From NCBI GenBank assembly GCA_946577115.1, contig CAMOAP010000056.1, positions 1-9,783 of the forward strand: 9,783 nucleotides of DNA. Reading direction: 5' to 3'. The notes beneath the pieces are model-generated. The model was not told the DNA's origin. It searched no databases and was given only the letters and a program-made list of their open reading frames with translations. The DNA comes from an uncultured Acholeplasmataceae bacterium (GTDB lineage Bacteria > Bacillota_I > Bacilli_A > Acholeplasmatales > Acholeplasmataceae). This document shows positions 6,947 through 9,783 of this stretch, in pieces. Position 1 is the first letter of the stretch. Every line of letters starts with the position of its first letter. The position numbers were made by a program, and so were the translations under genes.

Positions 6947-8299
6947 TTAATTAGAATTGTGGGTTTGTTCTAAAACATAAGATAAATTTTTAAGTACTTG
7001 TTTTTTTCCTAACAATTCTAATAAAAGGGCGATACTTGGACCATGCATTGTGCAAGTAGTTCCGATGCGCAAAGCCATAAAAAGTGTTTTTTTAGAAAAA
7101 TCATTTTGGTTAATAACTTGTTTAATTGAATTAGTAATAACATTTTTTTCAAATACAATAACATCAAAAACATTATAAAAAGTTTTTAAAATGATGGTTG
7201 TTTGGGGATTAGTTTGTAAAAAATGTGTAGCTTCTTGTGATAAGGAAGGTTTAGATTGAAAAAAAAGTTGATAAAAATCTGTGATTTGTTGCATATAATT
7301 CATTCTATCTTGAAACAAAGACACAAATTTAGTCATCCACTCTTTGTCATGTGTAGGAGCAGTTGTAAGAGCTAAATATTTTTTTTGCAAAATAAATGAT
7401 GCAATTACTTCTGGAGTTAGTTTTCTTAAATGTTGATTATTCAAATAATCTAATTTAGTTGTATCAAAAATAGCAGGAGCTTTATTGAGGCGCGAAACAT
7501 CAAATAAATTAATTAATTCTTGAGGACTTAATATTTCGGTTTGGCTTAAAGGATTAAACCCTAACAAAGATAAAAAATTAAATAAAGCTTGTGGCAAGTA
7601 GCCTAATTTTTCATATTGTTCAATAAATTGCATAATATTAGCATCTCTTTTGCTTAACTTTTTTTTGTTGTTGTTAAGAATTAAAGTCATGTGAGCAAAT
7701 TGAGGAAGATGCCATTGGAAAGTTTGATAAATCATAATTTGTTTAGGAGTGTTAGTGATATGTTCTTCGCCGCGAAAAATATGAGAAATCTGCATTAAAT
7801 GATCATCAATAACAACTGCAAAATTATAAGAAGGATATCCGTTTGATTTGATAATAACCCAATCTTCAATTTCTTGACTGTGAAAAGTAAGTTTGCCTCT
7901 AATTAAATCATTAAAGGAAAAAGTTTTATTAGTGGGAACACGAAATCTTATTGCAAAAGTAGTTGGATTGTCTTTAAATTCTTTATAAGCAAGACCTTGA
8001 TCCATTAGTTTTTGGGCGTATTTTTGGTAAATGGCAAGTCTTTCTGATTGGCGATAAGGTCCAAAAGGTCCTTGGATATCGGGCCCTTCGCTCCAATCAA
8101 TTCCTAACCAACGTAAATTTTTTAATTGAGAAGCCTCACCACCTTTAACATTTCGGGCAAAATCGGTGTCTTCGATACGGATAATAAACTCTCCTTGATT
8201 GTGTTGGGCAAACAAATAATTGAATAAAGCAGTACGGGCATTTCCTATATGTAAAAAACCAGTAGGGCTTGGAGCATAACGAACTTTAATTTTTTTCAT
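6947..8299 (-). CDS. gltX: Glutamyl-tRNA synthetase (compact, no cysteine-containing segment)
   Basis: Class I synthetase charging tRNA-Glu. If no GlnRS is present, it would also make Glu-tRNA-Gln for amidation. [18 protein letters not shown] (8-25) contains the HIGH site, RIEDTD is at 41-46, and the KLSKR loop is at 214-218. [13 protein letters not shown] (175-187) and AVVIDDHLM (161-169) are typical. The protein is 450 aa, against about 470-500 in relatives. The shortfall is local: after QGLAYK (101-106) it passes almost directly to FAIRFRVP (115-122), leaving out about 30-35 residues that in many GluRS hold the Cys-x-Cys...Cys zinc site. Only one cysteine (C416) remains in the whole protein. 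The nearest good Shine-Dalgarno, AAGGA, is about 17 nt from the ATG, which is unusually far. It lies downstream of the rpsI terminator, so it needs its own promoter; I see only poor matches (TTTACC...TTTAAA). Confidence 0.95.
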   Translation of the reverse strand: MKKIKVRYAPSPTGFLHIGNARTALFNYLFAQHNQGEFIIRIEDTDFARNVKGGEASQLKNLRWLGIDWSEGPDIQGPFGPYRQSERLAIYQKYAQKLMDQGLAYKEFKDNPTTFAIRFRVPTNKTFSFNDLIRGKLTFHSQEIEDWVIIKSNGYPSYNFAVVIDDHLMQISHIFRGEEHITNTPKQIMIYQTFQWHLPQFAHMTLILNNNKKKLSKRDANIMQFIEQYEKLGYLPQALFNFLSLLGFNPLSQTEILSPQELINLFDVSRLNKAPAIFDTTKLDYLNNQHLRKLTPEVIASFILQKKYLALTTAPTHDKEWMTKFVSLFQDRMNYMQQITDFYQLFFQSKPSLSQEATHFLQTNPQTTIILKTFYNVFDVIVFEKNVITNSIKQVINQNDFSKKTLFMALRIGTTCTMHGPSIALLLELLGKKQVLKNLSYVLEQTHNSN

Positions 8300-8363
8300 A
8301 ATTACAATAAGGTTTTTCCTTTTAATTTAAAATCGATAAAGGGGGTTTTTGGTAAAAAATTAA

Positions 8364-8396
8364 AAAAAAAGAACTTTGTAAAAAAGTTCTTTTTTT
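8364..8396 (-). terminator. Intrinsic terminator of the rplM-rpsI operon
   Basis: A perfect 14-bp inverted repeat: seven A, GAAC, TTT (8364-8377) against AAA, GTTC, seven T (8383-8396), with a 5-nt loop. On the minus strand it starts 3 nt after the rpsI stop and ends in a run of T. Its symmetry means it could also work on plus-strand transcripts. Confidence 0.85.
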
Positions 8397-8399
8397 GGA

Positions 8400-8792
8400 T
8401 TAACGTTTGGAAAATTGTGGTGCTCGACGAGCTTTTTTTAAACCGTATTTTTTGCGTTCCACACAACGAGCATCACGAGTTAATAAACCAGCTTTTTTTA
8501 AAATGGCTCTTAATTCAGGCACAATTTCAATTAGAGCACGCGCAATTCCTAAACGAATAGCGCCTGCTTGAGCTGAAAGTCCTCCACCATTTACATTCAC
8601 ACTTACATCAAAAAAATCTCTTTTTTCAGTTAATTCTAAAGGTTGAATCATTTCTAGGCGTGTGGCAGGTAACGGTAAATATTTTTCAAAATCTCTAGTA
8701 TTGATTGTAATTTTACCAGTACCATTAGTTAAAATAACTCTTGCCACAGCATTTTTACGACGACCAGTACCAAAATAATTTACTTTGTTCAT
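8400..8792 (-). CDS. rpsI: 30S ribosomal protein S9
   Basis: Small-subunit protein whose C-terminal tail reaches the P-site tRNA. At 130 aa it is full length. [12 protein letters not shown] (8-19), the conserved triple-glycine block [19 protein letters not shown] (69-87) and [20 protein letters not shown] (106-125) are typical, and it ends in the invariant SKR. It follows rplM by 4 nt. Its Shine-Dalgarno AGAGG (8806-8802) lies inside the last codons of rplM, so the two are probably translationally coupled. An intrinsic terminator follows directly. Confidence 0.98.
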   Translation of the reverse strand: MNKVNYFGTGRRKNAVARVILTNGTGKITINTRDFEKYLPLPATRLEMIQPLELTEKRDFFDVSVNVNGGGLSAQAGAIRLGIARALIEIVPELRAILKKAGLLTRDARCVERKKYGLKKARRAPQFSKR

Positions 8793-8796
8793 CTAA

Positions 8797-9255
8797 TTAA
8801 ACCTCTAAACTTTCTGGTTGTTGTGCTTGGTGATTATGGTTTTTTTCGGAATAAACAAATAATTTTTTACCAATTTGTGAACCTAATTTAGTATGAGGAA
8901 CCATTCCTAAAATTGCTTTTTCAACCATTCTGGTAGGAAATTTACGCATCATTTCTGAAGCTACAACTTTAGTTAAACCACCAGGATAACCTGAATGTTT
9001 GTAGTAAGTTTTTTGTTGCCATTTTTTGCCAGTTAAATGAATGTAAGCAGCATTTACAACAATAACATAATCACCATTGTCTACATGTGGCGTGTAATGT
9101 ATTTTGTGTTTTCCTTTTAAAATAGAAGCAACTTTGGTAGCTAATCTACCTAAAGTTTTGCCCTTAGCGTCTACTAGGTGCCATTTAGGTTTTACTGTTT
9201 TTTTATTAGCCATTAAAGTTTTTTGATTATTTTTTAGTTGCAATTGTGCTGTCAT
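8797..9255 (-). CDS. rplM: 50S ribosomal protein L13
   Basis: Early-assembly large-subunit protein. At 152 aa it has KPKWHLVDAKGKTLGRLAT (22-40), GKHKIHYTPHVDNGDYVIVVNA (48-69), LTGKKWQQKTYYKHSGYPGG (74-93) and the signature region KAILGMVPHTKLG (113-125). The ATG at 9255 has the strongest ribosome binding site in the window (AAGGAG, 8 nt spacing). A second Met at residue 15 (MANKKTVKPKW) fits the usual family start better but has no Shine-Dalgarno. I therefore keep the longer form, which is extended by roughly 9-14 residues relative to relatives. It is first in a two-gene operon with rpsI, driven by two tandem promoters. Confidence 0.97.
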   Translation of the reverse strand: MTAQLQLKNNQKTLMANKKTVKPKWHLVDAKGKTLGRLATKVASILKGKHKIHYTPHVDNGDYVIVVNAAYIHLTGKKWQQKTYYKHSGYPGGLTKVVASEMMRKFPTRMVEKAILGMVPHTKLGSQIGKKLFVYSEKNHNHQAQQPESLEV

Positions 9256-9314
9256 GGAATTTTCTCCTTATTATTAGTGAAAAAATAGTGATTAATTTTA
9301 TATGTGTGTGTTTT

Positions 9315-9345
9315 TATTTTGTTTTCATTGCTTTAAAACAAAATA
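9315..9345 (-). promoter_or_regulatory. Hairpin in the rplM leader; candidate L13 autoregulatory element
   Basis: A perfect 11-bp inverted repeat, TATTTTGTTTT/AAAACAAAATA on the minus strand, with a 9-nt loop (9326-9334). It lies in the leader of about 125 nt between the proximal promoter and the rplM start. No T-run follows the stem on the minus strand, so it is not a terminator. L13 leader RNAs in low-GC Gram-positives are a known Rfam family; a match to that structure is not established here. Confidence 0.45.
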
Positions 9346-9388
9346 GTTATGAAATCTTTTATAATTTAGATACGAAATAATCTTAATT

Positions 9389-9417
9389 ATTATGATATAG
9401 TAATTTTTTATTTTCAA
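9389..9417 (-). promoter_or_regulatory. Proximal promoter of rplM-rpsI
   Basis: Minus-strand TTGAAA (9417-9412), exactly 17 nt, then CATAAT (9394-9389). Each hexamer matches the sigma-70 consensus at 5 of 6 positions. The expected start is near 9382. Confidence 0.6.
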
Positions 9418-9429
9418 TATTCTCTTAAT

Positions 9430-9458
9430 ATTTTACTAAAATAATATCATTAAGTCAA
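9430..9458 (-). promoter_or_regulatory. Distal promoter of rplM-rpsI
   Basis: Minus-strand TTGACT (9458-9453), exactly 17 nt, then TAAAAT (9435-9430). Each hexamer matches the consensus at 5 of 6 positions. It sits 41 nt upstream of the proximal promoter in the same direction. It is one of the best promoter matches in the window. Confidence 0.65.
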
Positions 9459-9768
9459 GTGAAAAATTAATTTATCAACTTTTTTAAAAAAAATGAATAA
9501 ATTTTGTAAAAAAATAAAAAAAGGTAATAATGATTAGATGAGGCTCAGATAATTTTGATATTTTTTATATACAAATGAAAAAGTCGAAAAAATCAGTAAC
9601 ACAATTAAAAAAAACAACAAAATTAAGTTAATAATAAATAAAAGTGTGTGTTGCAATTTAAAATTGGAAAGTTGTTAGATAAAATATTTTTTTGCGATAA
9701 AAAGATTATTTTTTAATTTTTAATTTGCTAGATATTCAATCAAAATTAAGGGATTTTTTAAAAGCAAA
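9459..9768. other. AT-rich intergenic stretch without a recognisable gene
   Basis: No ORF here has a Shine-Dalgarno and a plausible length. A plus-strand 18-residue frame at 9575-9631 is Lys-rich and lacks a ribosome site. Two short minus-strand frames enter from the right edge and stop at 9736-9738 (TGA) or 9720-9722 (TAA); either could be the tail of a gene outside the window. One copy of an A7-T-A7-GGTAA motif is at 9508-9527. Confidence 0.5.
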
Positions 9769-9783
9769 GGCAAAATCTTTGCC
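9769..9783 (-). terminator. Hairpin at the window edge, possible terminator of an upstream gene
   Basis: GGCAAA/TTTGCC forms a 6-bp stem with a 3-nt loop. On the minus strand it is followed by TTTGCTTTT. It could be longer beyond the window. The same bases can also be read as codons of an entering frame, so the call is tentative. Confidence 0.35.

Noticed and set aside
1..9783. tRNA genes, CRISPR arrays, insertion sequences
   Set aside because: No T-loop GTTCGA-type sequence with cloverleaf arms, no regularly spaced repeats, and no transposase-like frames were seen on either strand.

Overview
The window is about 9.8 kb of very AT-rich bacterial DNA. It carries eight housekeeping genes, all on the minus strand, with AT-only intergenic stretches between them. 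UGA is not read as Trp: the Trp codons I checked (in gltX and cysS) are TGG, and every gene here ends at TAA or TAG. Low GC, a standard code and small, slightly trimmed housekeeping proteins together suggest a mollicute of the Acholeplasma/Phytoplasma branch rather than a Mycoplasma, most likely 'Candidatus Phytoplasma'. That assignment comes from composition and gene style, not from a database match.

Read in the direction of transcription (right to left), the layout is as follows. (1) 9256-9783 is a non-coding upstream region with a cut-off hairpin at the very edge, two near-consensus tandem promoters and a leader hairpin. (2) rplM-rpsI (ribosomal proteins L13 and S9) are 4 nt apart and closed by a clear intrinsic terminator at 8364-8396. 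(3) gltX (GluRS, compact) and cysS (CysRS) follow. (4) A udk-type nucleoside kinase with a ThrRS-like N-terminal half is preceded by a hairpin that might compete with its ribosome binding site. (5) About 990 nt hold no intact gene. They contain a probable decayed minus-strand gene (3189-3524), a possible structured region behind plus-strand promoter-like sequences, and the thiI promoter. (6) thiI (tRNA 4-thiouridine synthesis), a SpoU/TrmH-family RNA 2'-O-methyltransferase and ppa (inorganic pyrophosphatase, cut by the left edge) complete the window.

Almost everything serves translation: two ribosomal proteins, two aminoacyl-tRNA synthetases, a tRNA thiolation enzyme and an RNA methylase. Pyrophosphatase clears the PPi released by the synthetases and polymerases, and the kinase salvages nucleosides. 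I found no CRISPR array, tRNA, rRNA, insertion sequence or defence system. I do not see a convincing undescribed system. The points most worth a second look are the decayed gene, the plus-strand promoter-like region at 2822-3025, the GluRS lacking its cysteine-containing segment, and the two leader hairpins.
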